NCBI RefSeq assembly: GCF_010685995.1
Contig: NZ_JAAGWK010000002.1
Span: forward strand, 62,001-126,000
Direction: 5' to 3'
DNA: 64,000 nucleotides
Source of the DNA: Goekera deserti
GTDB taxonomy: Bacteria; Actinomycetota; Actinomycetes; Mycobacteriales; Geodermatophilaceae
Positions within the stretch are counted from its first letter, which is position 1, and each line of letters opens with the position of its first letter. A program made the translations under genes and the position numbers. Below, piece by piece: positions 25,091 through 33,461 of the stretch. A model generated the notes under the pieces. The model saw only the letters and a program-made list of their open reading frames with translations, was not told the origin of the DNA and ran no database searches.

Positions 25091-26092
25091 ATGCGCGTGC
25101 GCCGTGCCCCCGTCCTGTCCCTGGCCGCCGTCGCCCTGGTGCTCCTCGCGGGCTGCTCCGGTCAGGAGGAACCCGCGTCCGGGGGCGGCACCGCCGCCGA
25201 GGAGCGGGAGTCGCCGCTGACGCCCTACTTCGACGCCGTGTACGGCGGGGACCTCTCCGAGGAGGAGCAGCAGGCCCGGTTCGAGGAGCAGCAGCGCGAG
25301 CAGGAGGAGATCGTCGCGCAGTGCATGCAGGACGAGGGCTTCGAGTACACCCCCGCCGACAACGGCAGCTTCTCCACCAGTGACGGCAGCGAGTACCGGC
25401 CCGAGGACCGGGACTGGGTCGAGCAGTACGGCTACGGGGCCATCAACTCGCCGTTCAACGAGCAGCCGCCGCCGGAGGAGGAGTACGTCGACCCGAACGC
25501 CGACTACGTCATGAGCCTGTCCGAGTCCGAGCAGCAGGCCTTCAACGAGGCCCTCTACGGACCGCCGGTGCCCGAGGACCAGATGTCCGAGGACGGCTCC
25601 TACGAGTACGACTGGGAGGCCTCCGGGTGCACCGGCCGGGCCCAGCACGAGGTCACCGGGGAGGACCCGTCGCAGTCGGAGGAGTTCCGGCCGCTGTTCG
25701 ACGCGATCAACGAGCTCTACGAAACCGCCGCGTCGTCGCCGGACATGACCGCGCTGGACGCCGAGTGGGCCGCGTGCATGGACGCCGCCGGCCAGCCCGG
25801 CTTCTCGGTGCAGGCGGACGCGCAGAACTCGATCTACGAGGAGCAGAGCGCGCTGTACGAGGACGCCGGCTCCGGTGAGCTCGGGGAGGCCCCACCGCCG
25901 CAGCCGGGGGACGCCGTCTTCGACGCCCTCGCCGAGAAGGAGGTCGAGTTGGCCCTCGTCGACCTCGACTGCCGCGAGGAGACCGACTATCGCGACCGTG
26001 CCGCGGACGTGATGTTCGAGATCGAGGAACAGTTCGTCGCCGACCACCAGGCCGAGCTGGACGCGCTGGTGGCCGCCGCGGAGCAGGACTGA
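25091..26092 (+). CDS. Acidic lipoprotein, first gene of an exporter operon
   Basis: The protein has 333 residues. A lipoprotein signal peptide ends in the lipobox LLAGC. The mature part is strongly acidic (Glu/Asp/Gln-rich) with several Cys spaced along it (CMQDEG, CTGRAQH, ACMDAAG, DCREET). GAGGGAGA lies just before the ATG. Lipoproteins of this look commonly precede MacAB-like export genes in actinobacteria and may act as an outer-face partner. The adaptor gene starts 2 bases after the stop. Confidence 0.82.
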   Translation: MRVRRAPVLSLAAVALVLLAGCSGQEEPASGGGTAAEERESPLTPYFDAVYGGDLSEEEQQARFEEQQREQEEIVAQCMQDEGFEYTPADNGSFSTSDGSEYRPEDRDWVEQYGYGAINSPFNEQPPPEEEYVDPNADYVMSLSESEQQAFNEALYGPPVPEDQMSEDGSYEYDWEASGCTGRAQHEVTGEDPSQSEEFRPLFDAINELYETAASSPDMTALDAEWAACMDAAGQPGFSVQADAQNSIYEEQSALYEDAGSGELGEAPPPQPGDAVFDALAEKEVELALVDLDCREETDYRDRAADVMFEIEEQFVADHQAELDALVAAAEQD

Positions 26093-26094
26093 CG

Positions 26095-27765
26095 GTGCCC
26101 CGCCCGGACGACGAGACCGCTCCCTCCCCGAGCACCCCCGCCACCCCCCGGGACGACGCGACACCGCACCACGTGACCATGGACGCCGTGACCACGGATG
26201 GTGCGACCACGGACGGGACCGCACCGGGCGGGCCGGCGCCGGACGACGGCGCCGGTGCCCGGCGCGGTCGGCGGCTGGCCGGGCTCTCCGCGTGGTCGGC
26301 ACTGGTGCGACGCAACCGGGCCCTGTGGGTCACCGCCGCGGTCGCCGTCGTGGCGCTGGTCGCCGGCCTGCTGCTCGGCCGTTTCGTGGTCTCCCCGGAC
26401 GACGCCGCGGCCGAGCCGCCGGCTCCCGGCCTGATCACCGTGCCGGTCGGCTTCGGCCCGCTCAGCAACGACGTGACCATCCGCGGCGAGGTCGGCTACG
26501 CGGACTCCGTGGAGGTCACCGTGGACACCTCGGCGATCTCCGGGCCCGCGGTCGTCACCGGGCAGGTGCCCGAGGTGGGTGCCGAACTGGCGCCGCTGAG
26601 CGTCGCCCTGGAGATCGCCGGGCGCCCGGTGATCGTGCTGCCCGGCGAGCTGCCGTCCTACCGGACGCTGCGCTTCGGGGTGTCCGGGCCCGACGTGTTG
26701 CAGTTCAAGGAGGCCGTGCGCGCGGTCGGCCTGGACGCCGGCGACCCGGGCGACGACGTCTTCGACGCGCAGGCCGCGGCCGCGGTGACCGCGCTGTACG
26801 CCCAGGCCGGGTACACCGCGCCGGCCGGGGAGGAGGGCGCGGCGGAGGAGGTGCGCGCCGCGCAGGAGGGCGTCACCGCAGCCGAGCAGGGCGTGGCCAC
26901 CGCGCAGGCGGAGCTGACGACCGCCCGGGCCGGGGCGTCCGCGGTGGCGGTGAAGACCGCGGACAACGCGGTCGCCGCCGCCCGGCGCGAGCTGGACGCC
27001 GCGCTGGCCTCGGCGCCCGACGACGCCGTGACCATCGGTGGTCTGCGCGACGCCCTGGCGCTGGCCGAGCTGCAGCGCCGCGAGCTGGACGCCACCCCGG
27101 ACACCTCCGCCCAGCGCAGCCAGCTGACCACCGCGCAGTCCCAGCTCACCCGGGCCCGCGAGGACCTCACCCGGGCGCAGCAGTCGGCCCTGCCGGCCCT
27201 GCCCGGCGGGGAGGTGCTCTACCTGGGTCAGCTGCCCCGGCGGGTCGACGCGGTCGCCGTCCGGCGGGGCGCGGTGCTGGACGGGGCCGCGATGACGGTG
27301 TCCGGGGCGACGCTGGCGCTGAGCGGCACCGTGGCCGTGGCCGACGCCCGGCTGCTCTCCCCCGGCATGACCGCCACCTTCGAGCTGCCGGATGGCACCG
27401 AGCAGACCGCCACCATCCGCGAGGTGGAGGCCGGTGCCCAGGACGGGGAACGCTGGACCGTGCAGCTGGAGCCGGCGCCGCTGACCCCGGTCCAGGTCAC
27501 CGAGCTGCAGGGGTCGAACGTGCGGGTGGCGATCCCGGTGGGCGCGACCGACGGCGACGTGCTGTCGGTGCCGCTGGCCGCACTGAGCGCCGGCCCGGGC
27601 GGTGAGTCCCGGGTGGAGGTGGTCGACGGTGACCCGCGGGACGGCGAGCGCGCCGCGTCCCACCTGGTCGTGGTCGAGACCGGCCTGGCCGCCGAGGGCG
27701 CCGTCGAGGTCCGCCCGGTCGACGGCGAGCTCGCCGAGGGGGACCTGGTCGTGGCCGGCCGATGA
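26095..27765 (+). CDS. Periplasmic-adaptor-like (HlyD/MacA-type) protein with coiled coil
   Basis: The protein has 556 residues. An N-terminal Thr/Asp-rich stretch is followed by one transmembrane helix (about 78-98). The outer part contains a peptidoglycan-binding-like segment (SGPDVLQFKEAVRAVGLDAG) and a long Ala-rich coiled coil (about 245-365). Beta-barrel segments follow (GMTATFELPDGTEQ and NVRVAIPVGATDG), typical of HlyD/MacA adaptors. In monoderm bacteria these link an ABC exporter to the cell wall. The stop overlaps the ATPase gene start by ATGA. Confidence 0.85.
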   Translation: MPRPDDETAPSPSTPATPRDDATPHHVTMDAVTTDGATTDGTAPGGPAPDDGAGARRGRRLAGLSAWSALVRRNRALWVTAAVAVVALVAGLLLGRFVVSPDDAAAEPPAPGLITVPVGFGPLSNDVTIRGEVGYADSVEVTVDTSAISGPAVVTGQVPEVGAELAPLSVALEIAGRPVIVLPGELPSYRTLRFGVSGPDVLQFKEAVRAVGLDAGDPGDDVFDAQAAAAVTALYAQAGYTAPAGEEGAAEEVRAAQEGVTAAEQGVATAQAELTTARAGASAVAVKTADNAVAAARRELDAALASAPDDAVTIGGLRDALALAELQRRELDATPDTSAQRSQLTTAQSQLTRAREDLTRAQQSALPALPGGEVLYLGQLPRRVDAVAVRRGAVLDGAAMTVSGATLALSGTVAVADARLLSPGMTATFELPDGTEQTATIREVEAGAQDGERWTVQLEPAPLTPVQVTELQGSNVRVAIPVGATDGDVLSVPLAALSAGPGGESRVEVVDGDPRDGERAASHLVVVETGLAAEGAVEVRPVDGELAEGDLVVAGR

Positions 27766-28493
27766 CGGCGGCACCCACCGCCCCGGCCGCGGCGACCGGG
27801 CCGGACCCGGCGCCGGACGCCGTCCCGGCGATCGAGCTGCGGGACCTGACCCGCTCGTTCCCGGGTCCGCCGGAGGTGCAGGCCCTCAAGGGGGTCAACG
27901 TGTCCGTCGCGGACGGCGAGTACGTGGCGATCACCGGGCCCAGCGGCTCCGGGAAGTCCACGATGCTGAACATCCTGGGGCTGCTGGACCGGCCCACGGT
28001 CGGTGAGTACCGGCTGGGCGGGGTGCTGACCGGGACGCTCACCGAGGACCAGCGCGCCGCCGTCCGGGCCCGGCAGCTGGGGTTCGTGTTCCAGGCCTTC
28101 CACCTGATGTCCCGGCGCACGGTGCTGGAGAACGTGCTGCTGCCCATGCTCTACAGCGGGACCCCGCGCGCGCAGCGGGAGCCCCGGGCGCGCGAGGCGC
28201 TGCAGCGGGTGGGGCTGGACCACCGGGTGGACTTCCTGCCCGGCACCCTGTCCGGCGGCGAGCGGCAGCGGGTGGCCGTGGCCCGCGCCGTGGCGACCCG
28301 GCCGCGGGTGCTGCTGGCCGACGAGCCGACCGGGAACCTCGACCAGGCCACCAGCGGGGAGATCATGGCGCTGTTCGAGGAGCTGCACGCCGACGGGCTG
28401 ACCCTCGTGGTCATCACCCACGACGAGGGCGTCGCCCGACGGGCCTCGCGACGCATCCGGCTCGCCGACGGACGCGTGAGCCCGGCGGCATGA
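27762..28493 (+). CDS. ABC transporter ATPase (MacB/LolD type)
   Basis: The protein has 243 residues. Walker A is GPSGSGKST, the Q-loop region is LGFVFQAFHL, the signature is LSGGERQRVA, and Walker B is VLLADEPTGNLD, followed by the H-loop (VVITHDEGVA). The LolD/MacB features, such as GNLD after Walker B, indicate a mechanotransmission-type partner for an FtsX-fold permease. The gene overlaps both neighbours by four bases. Confidence 0.94.
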   Translation: MTAAPTAPAAATGPDPAPDAVPAIELRDLTRSFPGPPEVQALKGVNVSVADGEYVAITGPSGSGKSTMLNILGLLDRPTVGEYRLGGVLTGTLTEDQRAAVRARQLGFVFQAFHLMSRRTVLENVLLPMLYSGTPRAQREPRAREALQRVGLDHRVDFLPGTLSGGERQRVAVARAVATRPRVLLADEPTGNLDQATSGEIMALFEELHADGLTLVVITHDEGVARRASRRIRLADGRVSPAA

Positions 28494-29863
28494 GGGTCCC
28501 GCGGTCGATGCGCGGCCGACCCGGCCGACGTGTCGGCACCGGGCTGCTGCCCGGCCGACGTGCCGGCACCGGGCTGCTGGCCCGGCTGCCGCTGCCCCGG
28601 CGGACCGGCCGGGGTGCGTCGGCGCCGGACCTGCTGGTGGACCCAGCCGACCGGTTCCGCTTCACCGACCTGCTCGGTGAGGCCACCGCGGACATCGGGT
28701 CGCGGCCCGGGCGGCTGGTCACCACGATCATCGGCACCGTGCTGGGCATCGCCGCGCTGATCGCCACCATCGGCTTCGCCCAGACCGCCGCCGCGCAGAT
28801 CGCCCGGCAGTTCGACACGGTGGCCGCCACCCAGCTGGTGGTGACGCCCGCGACCGCGCGCACCGGCGGCGGGCAGACCGTCGCCACGGCGGCGCTGCCG
28901 TGGGACGCGGTGGCCCGGATGGAGCGGCTGGCCGGGGTGGAGTCGGCGGCGCTGCTGGCCGAGGTGTCGCTGCCGACGGCGACGATCACCGCGGTGCCGG
29001 TGAACGACCCCTCGCAGGCACCCGTGGCGGCGCCCCCGGTGTACGCCGCCTCCGCGGAGCTGCTGGACGCGCTCGGGGGCCGGCTCTCCACGGGGCGGTT
29101 CTTCGACGCTGGGCACGACGAGCGGGCCGACCGGGTGGCCGTGCTCGGCGCCCGGGCAGCCACCCGGCTGGGGGTCGAGCGGGTGGACCAGCAGCCGTCG
29201 ATCTTCGTGGACGGGATCGCCTACACGGTGGTGGGTGTGGTCGACGGCCTGGACGCCCGGGCCGAGCTGCTCGACGCGGTGCTGCTGCCGACCGGCACGG
29301 CCCGCGCGGACCTCGGCCTGGGGGCGCCCGGCGACGTGCAGGCCCGCATCGCCATCGGCGCCGGACCGCAGCTGCGCGACCAGGCGGCCCGGGCGCTCGC
29401 CCCGGACGCCCCGGACACCCTGGAGGTCCGGGCACCGGACGGGCGCTCCCAGCTGCGTCAGGACGTGCAGGCCGACGTCAACGGCGTGTTCGTGGTGCTG
29501 TCGGTGGTGGTGCTGCTGGCCGGCGGTGTGGGGATCGCCAACGTGACGATGCTGTCGGTGGTGGAGCGGGTCGGTGAGATCGGGCTCCGGCGCGCGGTCG
29601 GTGCGACCGGCCGGCAGATCGCCGGCCAGTTCGTGGCCGAGTCGATGGTGATCGGGCTGCTGGGCGGGCTCATCGGTGCCTCGCTGGGCGTCTTCGCGGT
29701 GGTCGCCATCGCGCTGGCCCGGGACTGGACGCCGGTGGTCAGCCCGTGGGTGACGGTCGGTGGGGCCCTGCTGGGCGCGCTGCTCGGGTTGGTCGCCGGT
29801 GGCCTGCCGGCGCGCCGGGCGGCGCAGATCGAGCCGGTCGACGCGCTGCGCGGGGGGACGTGA
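28490..29863 (+). CDS. MacB/FtsX-type ABC permease
   Basis: The protein has 457 residues. It has the MacB layout: a cytosolic N-terminal extension, TM1 (LVTTIIGTVLGIAALIATIG), a large outer domain, then three C-terminal helices with the FtsX signature (RVGEIGLRRAVGATGRQIAG, then PARRAAQIEPVDALRGG). The extension contains a 10-residue repeat (PGRRVGTGLL / PGRRAGTGLL). Together with the adaptor and ATPase it should form a MacAB-type exporter; the cargo is unknown. Confidence 0.93.
   Translation: MRVPRSMRGRPGRRVGTGLLPGRRAGTGLLARLPLPRRTGRGASAPDLLVDPADRFRFTDLLGEATADIGSRPGRLVTTIIGTVLGIAALIATIGFAQTAAAQIARQFDTVAATQLVVTPATARTGGGQTVATAALPWDAVARMERLAGVESAALLAEVSLPTATITAVPVNDPSQAPVAAPPVYAASAELLDALGGRLSTGRFFDAGHDERADRVAVLGARAATRLGVERVDQQPSIFVDGIAYTVVGVVDGLDARAELLDAVLLPTGTARADLGLGAPGDVQARIAIGAGPQLRDQAARALAPDAPDTLEVRAPDGRSQLRQDVQADVNGVFVVLSVVVLLAGGVGIANVTMLSVVERVGEIGLRRAVGATGRQIAGQFVAESMVIGLLGGLIGASLGVFAVVAIALARDWTPVVSPWVTVGGALLGALLGLVAGGLPARRAAQIEPVDALRGGT
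28520..28579 (+). repeat. Two 30-bp direct repeats inside the permease gene
   Basis: 28520-28549 and 28550-28579 differ at one base. Each encodes PGRRxGTGLL in the cytosolic N-terminal extension. Slippage could add or remove units in frame. Confidence 0.85.
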
Positions 29864-29870
29864 CCTGTCA

Positions 29871-29942
29871 GTGCCCGTCGGGTGTCGGGTGCCCGTCGGG
29901 CCGTCGGGTGCCCGTCGGGCCGTCGCGTGCCCGTCGGGTCGG
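29871..29942. repeat. Four tandem repeats after the permease gene
   Basis: Four copies of a 16- to 19-bp unit starting gtgcccgtcggg (29871, 29889, 29908, 29927) fill the gap between the permease stop and the end of adnB. The middle two copies differ only in the last base. Confidence 0.85.
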
Positions 29943-29966
29943 GATGCCGCGGTCGGAGGCCGACGC

Positions 29967-32900
29967 TCAGGCCTCACCCCCGCTGACCAGGGCGAGCAGC
30001 CCCGCCTCGTCGAGCAGGTCGACCGGCCGCAGCGTGACCCCGGCGGACACGTGGTGGAACCCGGCGCTCACCCGCTCGACCGGCACCCCGGTGAGCCGGG
30101 ACCAGCCCAGCCGGTAGGCCGCGAGCTGCACGCCCGCGGCACTGAGCTCGGCGGCGGTGGGCACCGGACCGGTCTTCCAGTCGATCACCTCGAAACCGCC
30201 GGCGCCGTCGGCGTAGACCGCGTCGATGCGGCCGCGCAGCGTCAGCGGGCCGAGCGGCGTCTCGAACGGCGCCTCCACGTCGACCGGCTGCCGGTCGGCC
30301 CAGGGGCTGGCCAGGAACGCGTCCTGCAGGGCGGTGAGGGCGTCGTCCGGGGCGGCCGCGGCGTCGCCGGAGCCGGGCAGCTCGTCCAGGTCTATCAGCC
30401 GGGAGGCGCCGAAGCGCTCCTCCAGCCAGGCGTGGAAGGCGGTGCCGCGCCGGGCCAGCGGTGCCGGTGCGGCGGGCATCGGCCGGCGCAACCGGCGGGC
30501 CAGCTCGGCCGGGTCCCGGCGCAGGCTGACCAGCGAGGAGACCGACAGGTGGCTGGGCAGCGGGACCTCGACCACCCCGCTGGCGCTGCGCCGGCGTTCC
30601 CGCAGCAGCAGTTCGGCGTCGCGCACCCACTCCCGGACCAGCGGGTCGGCGTCAGAGGTGCCGGTGAGCGGGTGCGCGGCGGCGCCGGCGACCTGCTCGG
30701 CGGCGGCGGACAGCGCCCGCCGTCGCCCGGAGGACAGCGGGTCGGTCGGCCAGACGCCCACCGGCCACTCCGCCAGCGCGGGGTTGTCGGCGCCGTCCTG
30801 CGGTGAGTCGGTCCAGGAGTCGACGACCCCGGCGCCGGCCTCGCAGGCACCCCGGACGGCGTGCAGCAGCAGCGAGGGCCCGCAGGGCCGCTTGCCGTCC
30901 CGCCACCAGCTGCCCGAGCACAGCAGCAGGTGCTTGGCCCGGGTGACGGCCACGTAGCCCAGCCGGACCTCCTCGTCCAGGCCGAAACGCTTCCAGTCCT
31001 CCTGGTAGCGGTCCAGGGCGTCCCGGACCGCGGCCTGGTCACCGGAGCCCGGCACGGGCAGCCGCAGCTGCGGCAGCTCGCCCCGGTCGGTGAGCCGCAG
31101 GTCGACCGGGACGGCGCCCGGGTCGGCGATCCAGGAGTCGGCGGTGCCGGGGCGCGCCGGGAACTGGTCGACGGTCATGCCCGGCACGGCGACGACGTCC
31201 CACTCCAGCCCCTTGGCGGAGTGCCCGGTGAGCAGCTGCACCGCCTCCGGGTTGACCGCGACCTCGCCCGGCTCCAGCCCGCGCTCGCGCACCTCGGCGT
31301 CGGCGAGGTAGCCGAGGAACGCGGGCAGCGAGGGCAGCTCGGCCAGCTGGACGAACTCGGCGGCCACCTCGTGCAGGGCGTCCAGGTGGGTGCGGGAGCG
31401 GCCGGGGGTGGCGTCGGGGTGGCTGGCCAGCTCGGTCTCCAGGCCCAGCGTGCGGACCACCTCGTCGACCAGGTCGGGCAGCGACTCCCCCAGCCGGCCG
31501 CGCAGTTGACCCAGCTCGGACCCGAGCCGGCGCAGCCGCCGGAACCCGGTCGGCGAGTACTGCTCCGGGCGACCCAGGTCGTCCAGCGCCTCGATGATGC
31601 TGCCCCGTTCGGCCGGCGGCGCGACCGGGACCGGGCGATCGGCCGACGGAGCACCGTCGGCGGCAGGCGCGGCGTCACCGGACACGGGCGCGCGGCGCTC
31701 GCGCACCAGGGCGCGGGCGCGCGCCTCGAGCGCGGCGAGGTCGCGCGGACCCAGCCGCCACCGGGCCCCGGTGAGCAGCCGGCCCAGGGCGTCGCCGGCC
31801 GTGGGGTCGACCAGCACCCGCAGGGTGGCCACCACGTCGGACACCTCGGGCACGTCGAGCAGCCCGCCCAGGCCGACGACCTCGACGGGCAGTCCCCGCT
31901 CGCGCAGCGCGGCCGCGATGCCCGGCAGCTGCGCGCGCCGGCGCACCAGCACGGCCACCGTCGGGCGGGCGCTGCCCCACGCGGCGGGCGTGGCATCGGG
32001 CCGCCCGCCCGGGCCCGGGCCAGCGGCGACGGGGGTCGGGGAGCCTGCAGCCGCAGGACCCGGGTCCACGGTGGTGCCGTGCCAGGCCGCGGCCAGCCGG
32101 TCGGCCAGGGCCGCGGTCTCCTCGGCGACCGTGTCGTAGAGGCCGCAGTGCACCTGGCCGACCCCCGCGGTGGGCGCCGGCTGCAGGTCGGGGAGCGGCT
32201 CGTCGGGATCGGGCAGGGCCGCGGACACCGTGTTGGCCACGGCCAGCACGGCCTCGTCGTTGCGCCAGCTGGTCGACAGGGTCAGCCGGGCGGCCGGCCG
32301 GTCGGGCGCGCCGGGGAAGGTGCGGGTGAACCGCTCGATGGTGCCGGCCGACGCCCCGCGCCAGCCGTAGATCGACTGGCGGGGGTCGCCGACCGCGAGC
32401 ACCGGGTGGGCGGTGTCCCCGCCGAACAGCGCGGCGAGCATCCGGAGCTGCCCCACGCTGGTGTCCTGGTACTCGTCGAGCAGCACCACCCGCCACCGGG
32501 CCCGCTCCCGCCGGCCCGCCTCGGGGTGCCCGACCGCGACCCGCGCGGCGTGCGCGACCTGGTCGGCGTAGTCGATGGCGCCGGCGGCACGCTTGCGGGC
32601 CTCGAAGGCCTCGACCAGGGGCAGCAGCGCCAGCCGGGCGCGCTGCCGGGCGAGCATCCTGGTGACGTCGGCGTACGGGCCCTTCTTGCGCGGGGCGTCG
32701 GGGTACCCGAGCACCTGGCGTTCCAGCGCCTCCGTCCACCGGCGCAGCTGCGCCGGGGTGACGTCGTGCTCCCCCAGCTCCGCGGCCAGCTGGAGGACGT
32801 CCTCGGTGGTGCTGACCAGGCCGAGCTGCACGTCGTCCATGTCGCCGGTGTGCGCGGCGACCGCGGTGGCGGCCTGGCCCCAGCACATCGCCGGGCCGAG

Positions 32901-33461
32901 CACCCCGGAGCCGGGCTCGACGCCGATCCGCAGGCCGTGCTCGGCGACCAGGGCCGCGGCGTAGCCGTGGTAGGTGGACACCGTCGGTGCCGCGATCTCC
33001 AGCCGCTCCCGGAGCGCCGGGGAGGTCGCGGGGTGCGCGGCGAGCGCCGCCAGCCGGAGCCGCACCCGGGCGTTCAGCTCGCTGGCCGCCTTGCGGGTGA
33101 AGGTCAGCCCGAGCACCGCCTCCGGTGCCACCAGCTCGTTGGCCACCAGCCAGGCCACCCGGGCGGCCATCGTCTCGGTCTTGCCCGAACCCGCGCCGGC
33201 GACCACCACCAGCGGCCGGTCGACCGGCGCGGCGACGACCCGGGCCTGCTCCGCCGAGGGCGCGTAGGACAGACCACACCGCGCGGCGACCTCGGCCGGG
33301 CCCAGCAGCCGCGGCAGCTCCGGCACGCGCACGGGCGCGACCCCGGGCAGGTCCAGGCCGAGCTGCCCGGGCACCTCGCCGCCGTCCCGCCGGCCACCGG
33401 TGCGCCCGCGGGCGGAGCCGGCACCCGACCCGTCGGACGGGCGCAGGACGTCGCGGCTCAC
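29967..33461 (-). CDS. adnB: AdnB-type helicase-nuclease subunit
   Basis: The protein has 1164 residues. SF1 helicase motifs are present: AGAGSGKT at 88-95, VVLLDEYQDTS, GDPRQSIYGWRGA, LTGHSAKGLEWD, and LGYVAVTRAKH. The C-terminal RecB-type nuclease domain includes GRIDAVYAD and EVIDWKTG with the D..D-x-K metal site. AdnAB is the actinobacterial double-strand-break resection machine. The GTG at 33461 overlaps the adnA stop (GTGA), so the subunits are translationally coupled. It corresponds to Rv3201c. Confidence 0.93.
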   Translation of the reverse strand: MSRDVLRPSDGSGAGSARGRTGGRRDGGEVPGQLGLDLPGVAPVRVPELPRLLGPAEVAARCGLSYAPSAEQARVVAAPVDRPLVVVAGAGSGKTETMAARVAWLVANELVAPEAVLGLTFTRKAASELNARVRLRLAALAAHPATSPALRERLEIAAPTVSTYHGYAAALVAEHGLRIGVEPGSGVLGPAMCWGQAATAVAAHTGDMDDVQLGLVSTTEDVLQLAAELGEHDVTPAQLRRWTEALERQVLGYPDAPRKKGPYADVTRMLARQRARLALLPLVEAFEARKRAAGAIDYADQVAHAARVAVGHPEAGRRERARWRVVLLDEYQDTSVGQLRMLAALFGGDTAHPVLAVGDPRQSIYGWRGASAGTIERFTRTFPGAPDRPAARLTLSTSWRNDEAVLAVANTVSAALPDPDEPLPDLQPAPTAGVGQVHCGLYDTVAEETAALADRLAAAWHGTTVDPGPAAAGSPTPVAAGPGPGGRPDATPAAWGSARPTVAVLVRRRAQLPGIAAALRERGLPVEVVGLGGLLDVPEVSDVVATLRVLVDPTAGDALGRLLTGARWRLGPRDLAALEARARALVRERRAPVSGDAAPAADGAPSADRPVPVAPPAERGSIIEALDDLGRPEQYSPTGFRRLRRLGSELGQLRGRLGESLPDLVDEVVRTLGLETELASHPDATPGRSRTHLDALHEVAAEFVQLAELPSLPAFLGYLADAEVRERGLEPGEVAVNPEAVQLLTGHSAKGLEWDVVAVPGMTVDQFPARPGTADSWIADPGAVPVDLRLTDRGELPQLRLPVPGSGDQAAVRDALDRYQEDWKRFGLDEEVRLGYVAVTRAKHLLLCSGSWWRDGKRPCGPSLLLHAVRGACEAGAGVVDSWTDSPQDGADNPALAEWPVGVWPTDPLSSGRRRALSAAAEQVAGAAAHPLTGTSDADPLVREWVRDAELLLRERRRSASGVVEVPLPSHLSVSSLVSLRRDPAELARRLRRPMPAAPAPLARRGTAFHAWLEERFGASRLIDLDELPGSGDAAAAPDDALTALQDAFLASPWADRQPVDVEAPFETPLGPLTLRGRIDAVYADGAGGFEVIDWKTGPVPTAAELSAAGVQLAAYRLGWSRLTGVPVERVSAGFHHVSAGVTLRPVDLLDEAGLLALVSGGEA

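Noticed and set aside
29871-29942. CRISPR-like repeats after the permease gene
   Set aside because: The units are directly adjacent with no spacers, so they are a simple tandem repeat.
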